Under the pieces are notes generated by a model. The model did not search any database and was not told where the DNA came from. It was given only the letters and a program-made list of their open reading frames with translations. Source: Dasypus novemcinctus (taxonomy: Eukaryota; Chordata; Mammalia; Cingulata; Dasypodidae). Taken from it: a stretch of 64,000 nt of DNA. The position numbers and the translations under genes were made by a program. The stretch covers positions 113,205,263 to 113,269,262 of the forward strand of contig NC_080677.1 of assembly GCF_030445035.2 (NCBI RefSeq). The letters are read 5' to 3'. This document shows, piece after piece, positions 47,441-59,400 of the stretch (positions within the stretch are counted from its first letter, which is position 1; each line of letters starts with the position of its first letter).

Positions 47441-49457
47441 TTCAAAGGTTTACGTTGCAGAGTTCCACCATTTCAATAAATTGGGAGCTCCTATTGTTTG
47501 AGAGAGCAGTAGTAATTTCCGAGATGAAGAAGTTTATTATTTCTATGTTTTCCCCAGTCCCCTAGGGGACTTTGAAAATGCCTTTCCATCTTATGCTCAA
47601 AACACTTTGAAAGGCATTAGGATATTATAACCATTCTGTACAGGATACCACAATCTCATTCACTCCTTTAGGTTGTTAGCTATACCATTTAAATAAGCAG
47701 ACTAGTCAGGTTAAATTAGATAGTGCTCCTTAGAAATTTAAACAATTTTCTTGATAAAATACACTACTACTTTCTGGTCCCCACGGTACTTAAGGTTTTA
47801 AAATATTGATAAAATTACCTTTTTCCTTGTATCCTGATTCTCCTTAGTCTTTAGATTAGCTCCATTTACCTTTTAATTGACATCTGGTTCTTTTAGCTTC
47901 TTTACTTGGGGTGATTTTTTAGAATAAAAAAAGGTACTGCTTTAGAGCTAGTTAAATTTAGTTCTGTTTTCCAAGTTCCCTTAAAAATTCTAGGGAGCTG
48001 TTATGTTATACACAAAAAGTAAAGCATCTTAGGAATTAGAAAAAACAATTAGAGATCAGAGCTCAGATATATATATGACTGCTGCAAGAGCTTACAATCT
48101 AGGTCCTAATTTCCTTATGGGCATTTTAAATAAAACTGTTTCTAGAAATCATTAACTACAAACCGTAGTAAGAGTTTTGTTTCAATTTACTTTTACACTT
48201 TTACACAAGATTAACAATCTTGGTACATAACTTAAAGACAACTGCCTTGCTTTTCCTTTAAAGACCCTTTTTGTTGAAGATGGGGTGACTGCATGCTCTT
48301 TTAGAGCAAAGCATCAGAGCAAAACAGTGTAACCGATAAGAAATTTTGGTGGTTTTCATAACATCACATTTTTCTAAGAATAACTAAAACTATAACCAAC
48401 AACAATCATTATGCAGATCAGTATTAAGATAGAAAAGACAGTGAGAACTTTAAAAGTCTTTAAGAATTTTATACGATCCCTAAATATATAAGTATATTAG
48501 ACAATTAATTTCTCCTTTATGTTGTCTGTTTTAGAAAGAAGCTGTTTACCACAAAGAAACTTCCAGCAATATTTGAAGAAAACTATTTTTCTAGTAAATT
48601 TTATGAGAACCTAAGATTTCCAGTTGAATTAAGATTATCTTCCTGTAACCACTGTTATCATTACCTTAATATAATTACACGCTTATTGGAACATTAATAT
48701 CCTGACCCTAAGAATATATTATTTTCAATAACGAGGATGATTCCTTAAAACATCAAGAGTGGTAAACGTAATAGGAATCTTTGCAAGTATTAAGTGATTT
48801 TCCTTAGCAGTAAACATAAGTCTACACATTTGCAATAGACTTAGGAAATAAATTCCATAATTATGCACACTATATTTATGATAAACCATTTAAAAAACAA
48901 GAAAACAGAAGTTTAACGCCTTGATAAAGATTCTGATCAGAATAAAATCTGACTAAAATTTAAAATATTGTCAAAATAACATCCCACGTATACTTTTCCA
49001 CAGTTTACACAAGTAATATATTTTTCAGTTTTGGAATATATTTTTCCATTGTGAATCAAAATATAAATATTGATAATGTTAATTTTCATAAATGTATATA
49101 TTTAAGCACCTCATTTTTTACAAGGTGAAAGAACAAAGTCTTTTGTAACAGTCTGCAATTAAAGATATCCTTAAGGGTTTTATTAGAATATTAAAGGTTG
49201 TCAGGTCTGAACATTATATTTAAAGAGGTCTCTATTTATCATAGTGACAAATAAGTTAGTAAAATAGTATGGAAAAGACTTAACATACAAAATAGCAGTG
49301 GTTCTGTATTTTTTAGAAACCATTAAGAATACGATGAAGCCATTCTGATAAGGCACAGATTCTTTGTTCATTATACACACACACACACACACATATTAAT
49401 CATTTCTTTATGTATATATACATACACACACACACACATATACATATTGATCATTGC
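47441..49457. other. AT-rich sequence, possibly decayed ERV interior
   Basis: Two kilobases of AT-rich DNA with no readable ORF; a CA/TA microsatellite lies at 49375-49440. It lies inside the proposed provirus, but no retroviral motif is visible. It could equally be decayed L1. Confidence 0.35.
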
Positions 49458-49470
49458 AAAAAGACTTTTA

Positions 49471-49852
49471 GGGAAGCAGTTGTGGCTCAACCGATAGAAC
49501 GTCCACCTACCATATGGAGGGTCCAGGGTTCAATACCCAGGGCCTCCTGACCCATGTGGTGAGCAGGCCCATGTGCACAGAGTGCTGTGCCACGCAGGGG
49601 TGTCCCCCACGTAAGGAAGCACCCTGCAAGGTAAGCCACCCCACGTGAATAAAGTGCAGCCTGCCCAGGAGTGGCACTGCACACATGGAGAGCTGATGCA
49701 GCAAGATGACGCAACAACAACAAAAAGCAACAGTTTCCTGGTCCCCCATGACAGGAGTACAGGCAGACACAGAGAATGCACAGCAAATGAACACAAAGAG
49801 CAGAAAACGGGGGGAAAGGGGAGAGAAATAAATAAAATAAATCTTAAAAAAA
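49471..49852 (+). repeat. DAS-type SINE (older subtype) with TSD
   Basis: Head 'gggaagcagttgtggctcaa' with 'ccgatagaacgtccacctac', B-box 'ggttcaataccc' near 49527, tail AATAAATAAAATAAA. A 13-base duplication aaaaagactttta at 49458-49470 and 49853-49865. Confidence 0.93.
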
Positions 49853-50029
49853 AAAAAGACTTTTATATCCTTCTCCTCAAAACAGACCAACCATCTAAGA
49901 AAACTGTGTTACTTTACCAGAGAAAGTCAAATTTTAGTTTTGCATCAGTACGTCATTCGGTAAACAAATCTTAGCACAGGTCATGACAGATTGAGGCAGG
50001 CTTTTCTGCTATAAAGTTACTTTCTTTTT

Positions 50030-50444
50030 TTTTTTAAAGATTTATTTTTTATTTATTTCTCTCCCTCCCCCCCCCCCGCAGTTGTCTGCTCTCTGTGTCC
50101 ATTTGCTGTGTGTTCTTCTGTGACCGCTTCTATCCTTTATCAGTGGCACTGGGAATCTGTGTTTCTTTTTGTTGCGTCATCTTGTGGTGTCAACTCCATG
50201 TGTGCAGTGCCATTCTTGGGCAGGCTGCACTTTCTTTTGCACTGGGCAGCTCTCCTTATGGGGTGTACTTCTTGCACGTGGGGCTTCCCTACATGGGGGA
50301 CACCCCTACGTGGCACAGTACTCCTTGTGTGCATCAGCACTGCGCATGGGCCAGCTCCACACGGGTAAAGGAGGCCCGGGGTTTGAACTGTGGACCTCGC
50401 ATGTGGTAGGTGGACGCCCTATCCACTCCACCAAGTCCGCTTCC
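50030..50444 (-). repeat. DAS-type SINE, opposite orientation
   Basis: T-rich tail (50023-50065), C-rich part of the tail region, full body, B-box (minus) near 50382-50393 and head ending near 50444. It faces the SINE at 49471, with about 180 bases between them. No clean duplication visible. Confidence 0.92.
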
Positions 50445-50604
50445 CACTTTTTGTTATTAATATCAACTTACAGATTTTTACTTAATAATGGCTTCCCAGA
50501 ATTAGCTACTTATATTGAAATCTCTCAGATTAGAAAATGCCCTAACATTTCCTACAGCCTATAATTTCCTATACTCTTTTAAAATCACTTATAACCATGT
50601 AGAC

Positions 50605-50905
50605 TACTTTACCTTAAGACAAGTTTCACCTTTAAATAAGCTTATTGAATTACAGCCAGCAACAAGCAAAATTTATTTCCACTAACCCTTCTAAAACTTT
50701 CCATATCCATTCAAGTCTTATCCTACACATTTCCACCCTGATTTTATGAAAACCAGTCATCTTTTCTTAGGACAAAACACATTCCCTTAAACAAGCTTTC
50801 ACAAACCTACTTCTCTGCATATCCATTTAAGTCTTGCCTTATATCCCTCATTTTGTTCTATGAAAAACTAGTCATTTCACTTTAGGCAAACAATTATTTT
50901 TAAAA
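50605..50905. repeat. Imperfect tandem repeat, unit about 116 bp
   Basis: 'catatccattcaagtctta' at 50702 recurs as 'catatccatttaagtcttg' at 50818, followed in both by 'atgaaaa.c.agtcat' and 'ctt.agg.caaa'. Partial further units precede (from about 50610, 'ccttaagacaagtttcacct') and follow (about 50880). No coding sense. The surrounding 50445-50981 is otherwise unassigned. Confidence 0.6.
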
Positions 50906-50981
50906 GACTTTGCAATAACTAAAAATTTAGAATTTTATCATCTTAAAGATTTGACATAATGTCAACATTAATATCCATATA

Positions 50982-52753
50982 CAACTATGGCAGGGGAGGA
51001 ACACTGGTGTGGGGTGTTATTGATGGGGGACACATGGGTGGGAGGGAGTTCTCCAGGGCATGTATATTGGGGACATAAAAATGTTCTGATATATGTTGAG
51101 TATTTTCATAGTAGTTACAGTTACAAATGTCAACTGAGGGAGCACTGAATCCCTGCCCAGGCGAGCTCTGTTATACTCCCCAATGAAACAGCAATAATCC
51201 CCCAAGTGCAACAGCAAAGACCAACAAGGAAGGATGGTCCAATAATGAGCCGTTGATACTGATGACTATGCTTATGAGCCTATGTGCCTGAAATAAGCAC
51301 TAGGCCTAGAGCTGCGGGGTGCTAAGAGTTACCTCTTGAGAACCTCCATGTTGCTCAAATGTGGCCACTCTCTAAGTCAAAATCAGAATGTAAATGCATC
51401 ACCTCCCCCGCCCAGCGTGGGACATGACTCCCGGGGAAGAGCCATCCTGGCACCGAGGATTACTACCAATCACTAGCTGATGATGCAACTTGAAAGAGAC
51501 TTTGAATAAAAGGGCTAACTCAGACCAGCAGAATATCTCAGCCTACATGTAGAATGATGTGTTAAAAACTACTTTTTAACCTTGAATAAAAGGGGGAAAT
51601 GGCAAAGACAAATGAGTTTATATGGCTAAGAGGCTTCAAAAAAGAGTCAGGCGGTCATCAGAGGGGTCGTGCTTATGCACACCTTAGCAGGACCCCAGAA
51701 AAAGCCAAAGTAGATACAATTCTAGGTACTAGTTCTCCTGAAGGCTACAGAGACCCACAGGGTATATGGTCATGGCAGACGGATTTGGAGTTCTGTGCCC
51801 TGTCTGAGTGTGATGGAACTAGATTCAGATGTGACCTTTCTACACATGCCTCTTCTGTCACTTTTACTGAACCTTTGGTTGGCGCTAGGGATGGTGTATA
51901 CTTAGGGGACTTGAATCCCTGGACTGCCCATGTGCCAGCCGAGCCCTGAGCCTCAGCAGAGTTGCAACTCCTACTCTCTGGTTCATTGGACTTACCTAGG
52001 TCAGCTAAAAGGGAGGTGATGATGGTCAACCACCACACCAGGGAATCAAGAGTGCCTACAACTGCAAGAGTGCCTACAACTGCAAGCAGAAGAATTGCAT
52101 CCATCATCCATGTAGAATCTCAGCCCCCTCTTGATCTAGAGGTGGAGTGGACATCACAATCCCAGGGTCCACAGAATGGAGGAATAAAATATGGATTAGA
52201 GTGGACTTACTGATATTCTACTATAAAACTATTGTGACTATTAATAGAAGAAATTGTAGCATTGAGATGGAAAAAGTGGCCACAGTAGTTACTGAGGGCA
52301 GGGAGAAGGAAGAAATGTGATGTGAGGGCATTTTGGGGACTCTGAGTTGTCCTAAATGATATTGCAGGGTCAGATGCTGGACTTTATATATCCTGCCATA
52401 ACCCACTGAATGCACTGGGGGAGTGTGAACTACAGGGTATACTATTATCCATGTGGTGCAGCAGTGCTCCAAAATGTGTTCACCAAGTGCTATCACAATG
52501 ATGGGAGACATGGCTGGTGTGGGAAGAGTGGGTGGAGAGGTGGGGGCTATATGGGAACCTCATGTTTTTTAATGTGACAATTTTTTAGATGTATATATCT
52601 TCAAAAAAATAAAATTTACAAAAATGATGGGGGTGGGGGGTGGGTAGTGGGTTATATGGGAACCTCTTATGTTTTTTAATGTAATGTTCTTTGTGATCTG
52701 TTAACTTTAATAAAGAAAAGTGTTAAGTAAAAAAATAATATAAAATAAAAATA
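50982..52753 (+). mobile_element. Family B L1-type element, longest sense copy
   Basis: 1.77 kb, sense, with an A-rich tail (52730-52753). A short duplication atccatata lies at 50973-50981 and 52754-52762. The last 200 bases contain the G-rich motif and 'cttatgttttttaatgtaat' twice (about 52520-52590 and 52630-52690). ORFs at 51599-51949 (plus) and 51745-52107 (minus) have no known domain. This copy and the one at 16081 define the family. Confidence 0.7.
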
Positions 52754-52762
52754 AATCCATAT

Positions 52763-53345
52763 AAACCCTGGGAGATTACACCCAAGTAGAATAAAATTAA
52801 AATAATGATATTTTAGTACGAAATGTTTTTTTTCTTTTCTGTCATAGGAAAACTACTTTGTTTTTACAATACCTTAAAATTATAAATAACCTCAAAAGCA
52901 TGTTGACTATCAGGCTCTGGAGAATATATTATACAGTAATTGTTTTATTTGTTTTAATTATACTTTGGAAAAACCTTTTCATAGCATTCACAGATCTTTT
53001 TACTTAATGAAATTTGGCCATTAGGTTATTAATTACTTTCATCTTGAGGCTGTTAAAATTTAATTAGGGAATTACAGGACAGACTATGCAAATCAAGGTT
53101 TATTCTGTAATATCCCCTCTGTCCCTATCATTCTTGATTTCCAGGCCTAGGAGACAGGCTATAGAAAGATTGTGGAGGAATTCAGGACAAGCTTTCTGTT
53201 TTTGTTTTGTTTTGAATAGTTTCTTTCTAGTCATATTTTTATATGACCTTTTTCTTCCTGTTTGGCTTTCCTAATTTGGGCTCCAGGAGTATTCATTTAC
53301 ATATATAAGCACTTATTTAATTTTCAGCAATTTGAATAGAGCATT
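52763..53345 (-). other. AT-rich ERV-interior candidate, nothing recognised
   Basis: Within the proposed provirus, between family B and a SINE. I looked on the minus strand for protease or reverse-transcriptase motifs and found none. Confidence 0.35.
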
Positions 53346-53359
53346 TTTAAGAATTTTCA

Positions 53360-53795
53360 TGTTGGGAAATGGATGTGGCTGAAGCAGTTGGGCTCCTGTT
53401 TACCATACAGGAGCTGCAGGGCTCAATGCCCAGGGCATCCTGGTGAAGGCAAGCTGGGCTGTGCGCTGAGCTGGCCCACACGGGAGTGCCGCCCCACACA
53501 GGGATGCTGCCCTGCGCAGGAGTGCTGGCCAATGCGGAGAGCTGGAACAGCAAAATGATGCAACAAGAGACACAGGAGAGACAATAAGAAGACGTAGCAG
53601 AACAGGGAGCTGAGGTGGCACAAGAGAGTAATCGTCTCTCTCCTGCTCCAGAAGGTCCCAGGATCGATTCCCAGAGCCACCTAATGAAAATACAAGCAGA
53701 CGCAGAAAGAACACACAGTGAATGGACACAGAGAGCAGAAACGGGGGGAGGGGGGCGGTAGGGAAATAAATAAATCCTTTAAAAAAATGTTCATG
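53360..53795 (+). repeat. Dimeric DAS-related SINE
   Basis: Head 'gttgggaaatggatgtggct', first B-box-like 'gggctcaatgccc' (about 53419), then a second tRNA-like unit with 'ggtcccaggatcgattccc' (about 53655), then the common tail 'acagtgaatggacacagaga', G-run and AATAAATAAAT. The two-unit layout matches 20768-21180. ORFs on the minus strand are incidental. Confidence 0.88.
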
Positions 53796-55820
53796 TCAAC
53801 TTGATATTACGACTCAGAAGTATGAAAATATATACTGAACAGACAGACACAAATAGACACACCAACAGAAATATAAAACTCACTAATTTGACTCATAATT
53901 CTCACTCTTTTGGTACGGTTGTCTCCATGTTTTCTGTCATTCCACATCTTTTTTTTATACTTTTAAGATCTCCTCTGGGATCAGTGTTTCCTGTAATACG
54001 TAAGCTTGGAAACACTCTTATGTATAAAAGAATTGGAGAAAAAGTTATCTGGGCATTATTTGGTTAATGGGTTTTTAACAAGGAAGGTACATTTAGGAAG
54101 CTGTGCTGCAAATATTTGGTTTTAGGACAATAGTAAAGCTCCTTCCCCCTGGGCCACTGTAATCCAGGTTTCTGTCAGTTCCCACCTAGCTGTTCTTGGG
54201 ATTTTTCCCGGGGGAGTCTGGGACAATACCTTTTCCAGTGTTCTTCTTCTGTGCAATATGCACATTGATTAGTTATTTTAAATTTTTATTTTAAAAGGGG
54301 AAGGGTCTTCCCTTTTCAAGGCACTCTGGTTCTGATTATTTACGGTTTATTAGAGCTTTAGAGTAGGGTCATTCACTTTCTGAAGTGCAGGTTTTAACTC
54401 GGTCCCTATTGTAATAAACTTCACAGGCAATGCTAACTAAACTAGAAATAGGTGATTCTAATGCCCCACCAATTTTCCATAGCTTCCTTCTTTTATCTGG
54501 AGAACTTTGGGCAAGCTAGGTTATGTTTTAAAGTCTGGTGTTTTCTGGACTTTCTGGATCTATATTAGTGTATTGCCAATAGGCAGTATAAATTCTTTCT
54601 AGGAAAGCAGAGGCACTTTCTTCTGATTCTAAATTAGCCCAGGCCACAGCACCATTAACATTCCAGTTGAGTCTTACTTGTGCCACTAATTTCTCTCTAG
54701 CATACCCTGGATTGTTACGATTTTTTGTTTGTTTGTTTCCTGCTCTGCTTCCTCATTTGCTATTTTCCCTTTTTCTCCTGTTTTCCACAAGGCCTCAATA
54801 CCAGTACAATAAGATTGGAATAATTAAGCTTTTTATTATTTCTGAGTCCTTTTGATAGAGTGGGCCACCATTCCCCCTCCCCGCCCCATGTAAATCTGAA
54901 AGGGGGAATGGGGTAAGCATGTACACAAACTCTTCATCTATTCTTAGAGGTGTCTCTCAGAGGAGCAGAAATTTTTCCAGCTCAGTTGCTGATCTTAGAA
55001 AGCTGTCCTGGCTGAATGGAGACAGAGTTTTCCCCTATAGAACCATACTCTGGCCATTTTTTTTCCTGATTCTAAGTTATACTGAGGTGAAAAAAAAAAT
55101 TCCTGCTTTTTCATAGGCTCATGGCTAAAATTTTCCTGTTTTTCAAAATACAGCCTAAAGGGCTACATTTAGAAATGCTAATAAAATTAGAATTTCCCAT
55201 TTTAAAGAATTTTAGTAACCAGTAAACAATTAGGAATACTGTATAAATGTAGTTAAACACTAATTGAGTAGTTTACAGAGACATTGAACTTTATTATATC
55301 TAAGTAACACACACCATTTAATGAACAGATACTTAGCACTTCCTATACTCTGGAGTACTTTTTAGGAGTACACTTAACAAATTCAAGGTTCAGCAGTATA
55401 TCCAACAAACAGACTCAAGGTTCAGGAGTATATTTAACAGACTTAAGGTGCAGACTTGACCCCCAGGCAAAATGGTAACCCCCTCCCCCAAACTCAGGAA
55501 GAGGTGAAGATGTCAGAGCAAGGGGAATCGTGCTGGAAGGAGTTTAAGGGGACTCAAAGCATCAAACTAACTTCCCAATTCACTTTTACTTTAGTGACTG
55601 GCTCAAGGCGGCAGGAACTGTTTCCCTCTGAAGCTTTAAAGCGCCTTTAGGGCCAGGAGTGCCAGTAAGGTAGGAGAAACTCGATTGCCGAGCCTTTAGA
55701 CCAAGAGCACCTAGCAGCTGCAAAGCCTCATTACCGTGTTTACCTCTCTCGCTGTGGCCCCAGAACCTCAGGCAGTTGGACTCTTCAGGGACTCCTTTGT
55801 CCTTAGTCCCACCAGTCGCC
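53796..55820 (-). pseudogene. ERV gag remnant (class I-like), dead
   Basis: Gag builds the virus core. On the minus strand, right to left: leader/matrix candidate (ORF 55586-55879, unproved); a capsid segment around 54540-54720 with 'SAFLERIYTAYW' followed by 'TNIDPESPE', in the style of the gammaretroviral capsid C-terminal region; then the nucleocapsid zinc knuckle at 54223-54264. Capsid segment and knuckle are in different frames and the capsid frame meets stops, so no protein is made. From about 54100 to 53796 nothing further is recognised. Confidence 0.65.
54223..54264 (-). other. Retroviral nucleocapsid zinc knuckle (CCHC)
   Basis: Fourteen codons on the minus strand read CX2CX4HX4C (CAYCTEEEHWKRYC), a perfect retroviral zinc knuckle that binds viral RNA. 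A single knuckle fits gamma-type gag. It is followed by basic residues. All four zinc ligands are intact although the gene around it is not. Confidence 0.85.
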
Positions 55821-55840
55821 AAATTGATACCCAGCAAAAG
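55801..55840 (-). other. LTR end and primer-binding-site-like sequence
   Basis: On the minus strand the LTR ends TATCA, then three bases (att), then tggcgactggtgggac. The first seven bases, TGGCGAC, fit the start of a site for tRNA-Arg (CCA end plus GTCG); the rest fits only with a gap. The position directly after the LTR is right for a PBS. Assignment to Arg is tentative. Confidence 0.5.
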
Positions 55841-56400
55841 TGGGTTATCTCCTGATGTGTCTTTAAAGCCAATTTTCAAAGAGAGAAAAGTTTTATTGGT
55901 TGCACAAGTAATGAAGCACAGTGGCCTTCTCGCACCAACCTGCCTCCCTGATCTGGAGAAATTCTAATTCTCTGTGTCCATTAGCTGTGAGTTCTTCTGT
56001 GACCGCTTCTATCCTTTATCATCCACACCGGGAATCTGTTTCTTTTTGTTGTGTCATCTTGTGGCAGCTGTGTGTGTGCAGCGCCATTCCTGGGCAGGCT
56101 GCACTTTCTTTCGCGCTGGGCGGCTCTCCTTACGGGGCTCACTCCTTGCGCGTGGGGCTCCCCTACGTGGGGACACCCCTGCGTGGCAGGGCACTCCTTG
56201 CGCGCATCAGCACTGCGCATGGGCCAGCTCCACATGGGTCAAGGAGGCCCGGGGTTTGAACCGCAGACCTCCCATGTGGTAGACGGACGCCCTAACCACT
56301 GGGCCAACTCCGTTTCCCCCTTTTGCTATGTTATGATATAAAGCCATCTATATAATGATTCAGCGATCATAATTATTTGTTAATTATTAAGCCTTGATTA
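55833..56400 (-). mobile_element. ERV LTR, right copy (5' LTR), middle replaced by SINE
   Basis: Outer parts match 46222-46690: 'gcaaaagtgggttatctcct', minus-strand poly(A) signal (plus 'ttttattggttg' near 55889), 'tgcctccctgatctggagaa', and 'cgatcataattatttgttaa' near 56366. About 300 bases of the LTR middle present in the left copy (about 46315-46620) are missing here and a SINE lies in their place. Confidence 0.6.
55968..56318 (-). repeat. DAS-type SINE lacking its tail
   Basis: Minus-strand SINE with head near 56318 (ggaaacggagttggcccagt), B-box near 56253-56263 and body, but it stops at 'tctctgtgtccat' (about 55968) with no G-rich or AATAAATAAA tail. Missing tail plus missing LTR sequence at the same border point to a deletion after insertion. 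Confidence 0.9.
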
Positions 56401-56410
56401 GAGAGTCACA

Positions 56411-59400
56411 TGTAATAATGGAGTCATATGCTAAATTCCTGAAGTGCAGATTCAGAAACAAGCAGACATACAAAGAACTTAATTTTGATGGAGCAAATTT
56501 TTTAAAAAGTGGATTAGCAAAGATCATCACTGAAAATTTTTAACAATAAATATTTGCATAGCCAGATGGAATCTGACTCCTTTATTTCTTTTAAAGAGAA
56601 TTTTCAGCATCAGGGCATACATAATTCATTGATCCTCACTCATTTTTGATAGTTGCTTGAATGCTGAATGTAAGGCAACAAAGAAATCAGATCTTTTCTG
56701 ATATTCACCTTTCTGCCTGCAGTGCTTATTAAAGAGGGATATCTTGGGCAAGGATTCCAGTGCAGTTATCTAAAATGGTCTCTTGCTGCTGGCATCAGAA
56801 TCATAGAGTGTGGTGTAGCAGGCTGCTCAGCTGATGAGATTATATAATTTGTTAAAGAGTTGAACTAAACACCATGATTTAGTCTCCCAGAGAATTCTTT
56901 TGTTGGGCTTGCAGTTTCAAACCCTATGATTCGTAGCATTTAGAGTTCTACGTGCCCTATGCCTACGAGACAATATGATAGAGTGATGTGGTTTCTGAAG
57001 CAGCCAGGACCACAGCTGCTTGCAATTACAGGATCAGGAGTGCTTAAGAACATTGAGTCTTGTATTTTAGAGCAAGTTGTACTACAGTCTTCAAAGAGAT
57101 GAATTTTAATTATACTATACTTAGTGCATAATCCACTCATTTGTTTTTTTAGTGTTCTACACCTGGTGGCCATGCATAACATTAATAAAAATAGACGGAG
57201 TGTGGTAAACTACAGAGAGCTGCTTTCAAGTTAAGATTTACTTAAAAGCAACATAAAGGAGGGCTGGGCATTGTAGCTTTACAAAAAAATGTATTTCTAT
57301 TAAGGCAAAGAGGTTTTGGGAAATTTGCTGCAAAAACTCACCGTAATGAACCTATAACCTATAAAATATCTTCTTGAAATTTCTGAGGCAGAAACAGATC
57401 TGAAGGCTGGGAAATAGTTTATGATTGATCCAGCTGTGAGGCATTAATTGGGAAGACAACAGGTTGCTTACAATTGTTTGTATTAAAATGAACCCCTACT
57501 ATCACACAGCGCAAACACTGGAGAGCTTATGAAACTAAACACAAGCTCTTGAAAAACAATGGTGATTGGATGCACCTGCAAGAAATTTATCACTTTTATT
57601 AAGAAACAATGACTGCACAATTCAAGATAAAATCCAGATGTCTGATGAGTTGTTTCGTAAGGTAAAAACTTAATCTTTATAAGAAATGATAAAAAGACTC
57701 ATTCCGTTTGGCAAAACATTTTATTCAGAAAATCTTCCTTTCTTTCTTAACTTTCTGCTTAAATAACTCATAAGCCTGAAAGCTCATGTTTAATATTGAC
57801 ACAGCTCAAAATCTGAATCCCCACTGGTGTATTTTAGCTGTTTTACATATTCTACTACTATTCAGTTCCCTCCTTCCCCAATCTTTGTTCTTAAAGCAAA
57901 ATAATGAATTAAGCTCAGAAACTAGATAAATCAAATCTCTGCTATCCCCCTCACCCCAGTCCATATAATTATCCTTTTTTTTTTTTTTTTGAAGATGATG
58001 CCATTCTCTAGAGTGAAGGCAACTAGCAGAGAAATGACTTGCAATAACAAGTGATACACAAAGACATTTTTATTGCACTGGGGAATAACCAGTGCTTCTT
58101 TTGTGGTTCAGAGGAGTCTTCTTTATACCTCAAAAAATATCATTTGATGTGCCAAAGGAAATATTACAACTTTTATCTAAGGAAGTATGGGTTTTATTTC
58201 TTCTAAATGTAGACCAAGCTTTCTTTTTCCACCTATCTCTGGTTCTCTTGCACTTGCCTTGTTTGATCAAACTGAGGAATTTTTGTAGTACATTTATCAA
58301 GTCAAGAGGGAAATCACAGGGAGGTGTCTCAATATGACACTGGGAACAGACAAATAGACAGTGAGCTCCATGAATTAGCCAATACAAATACAAACCAGCT
58401 ATGCCAACCAGGGCAATGTAAAGGTGGGCTGCCCCACCCAGGTAGCCTACTTCAAAAACATTTACGAATCTTTAATGCTACCCCTACAGGCATCTCCTTG
58501 TACTTCTTTCCTGGGCAGCAAATAAATGCAAGATGCTAAATATCTAATGCTCTTTTCTCCTACTATCAAGTAATAAGAAAGGCAGGCTGCACATTGACAG
58601 CAGTCCACGGTGTGTTATCCCCCAATATCTCTCCATTCCTTCCCTTGCTTGAAACTTAGGAATGTTTCCTCTTATTCACATTTTTGCCAACCAGCAGATG
58701 AAAAGTGGTAACAGGTATCAGGAACCATTAGAAGGTTTCCAGAAACTTGAGGGAATAAGAAATTTTGGCAAGCATTCATTTATTCCCTTAACACAAACAC
58801 TGTGGCAGGGGCTGGCAATAGAAATGAATAAAACATGATCCTGGACTTTCCCTTCCCTGGAAAGTTGACTGTGAGGAAACTGCTGGGAAGTGAAAACATT
58901 ACAAAGCCAAAAGGCCAGTCTCCGACCTAACTCAGTACATACTGAAGGTATTCCAATGCTGATTAGTTTTTTTACTTACAAATATTGTTATACTCATTTT
59001 CAAATGTTACACCAATCAATAGTAATAACGAATGGGTTGTATTTATATTGACAGTTCTTTCAACATGAGAATGAACTGCCAGCAGATAAGAACCAATCAC
59101 ATTTTTTCAGGATAAAGCTACTGAGACCAAAATGCTCTTGGTTATCTAATAAGGGCAGATTTACTCATAATTCTATTTATTCCAAGCCAAAGAGAAAAAC
59201 TACAACAAATGCAGGATCTTGATTTCAGATCTCCATGAAGCGTTCTTCTCAGTACGTACTTGTATATCTGCTCCGGTCTTTGCTACATTCTCTAATATGC
59301 AATTGTCCCACCAATAACACACCCACCAGCCTAGAGCTAATTTACTGGTCTAGAATTATTCCTAACCTATTATTTCCCACCTCTTTTCTCCATAGGCATC

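Larger units (their letters stand above)
46222..56410 (-). mobile_element. Decayed class I ERV provirus with many nested insertions
   Basis: Two related LTRs in the same orientation about 9.1 kb apart enclose a PBS-like site, gag remains and a zinc knuckle, all on the minus strand. Removing nested SINEs (49471, 50030, 53360) and family B sequence (46700, 50982) leaves about 5-6 kb, a fair size for retroviral internal DNA. I could not recognise pro, pol or env in 47440-53360. Flanking duplications are not convincing, so the two LTRs belonging to one provirus is likely but unproved. Confidence 0.5.

Noticed and set aside
51599..52107. Overlapping ORFs of 116 and 120 codons on opposite strands
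   Set aside because: Both lie in the longest family B copy, and related copies do not preserve them, so they are not under coding constraint.
55586..55879. 97-codon minus-strand ORF as intact retroviral matrix protein
   Set aside because: The position fits gag leader/matrix, but the ORF crosses the LTR end and PBS-like site and shows no matrix features; it is left as part of the dead gag region.
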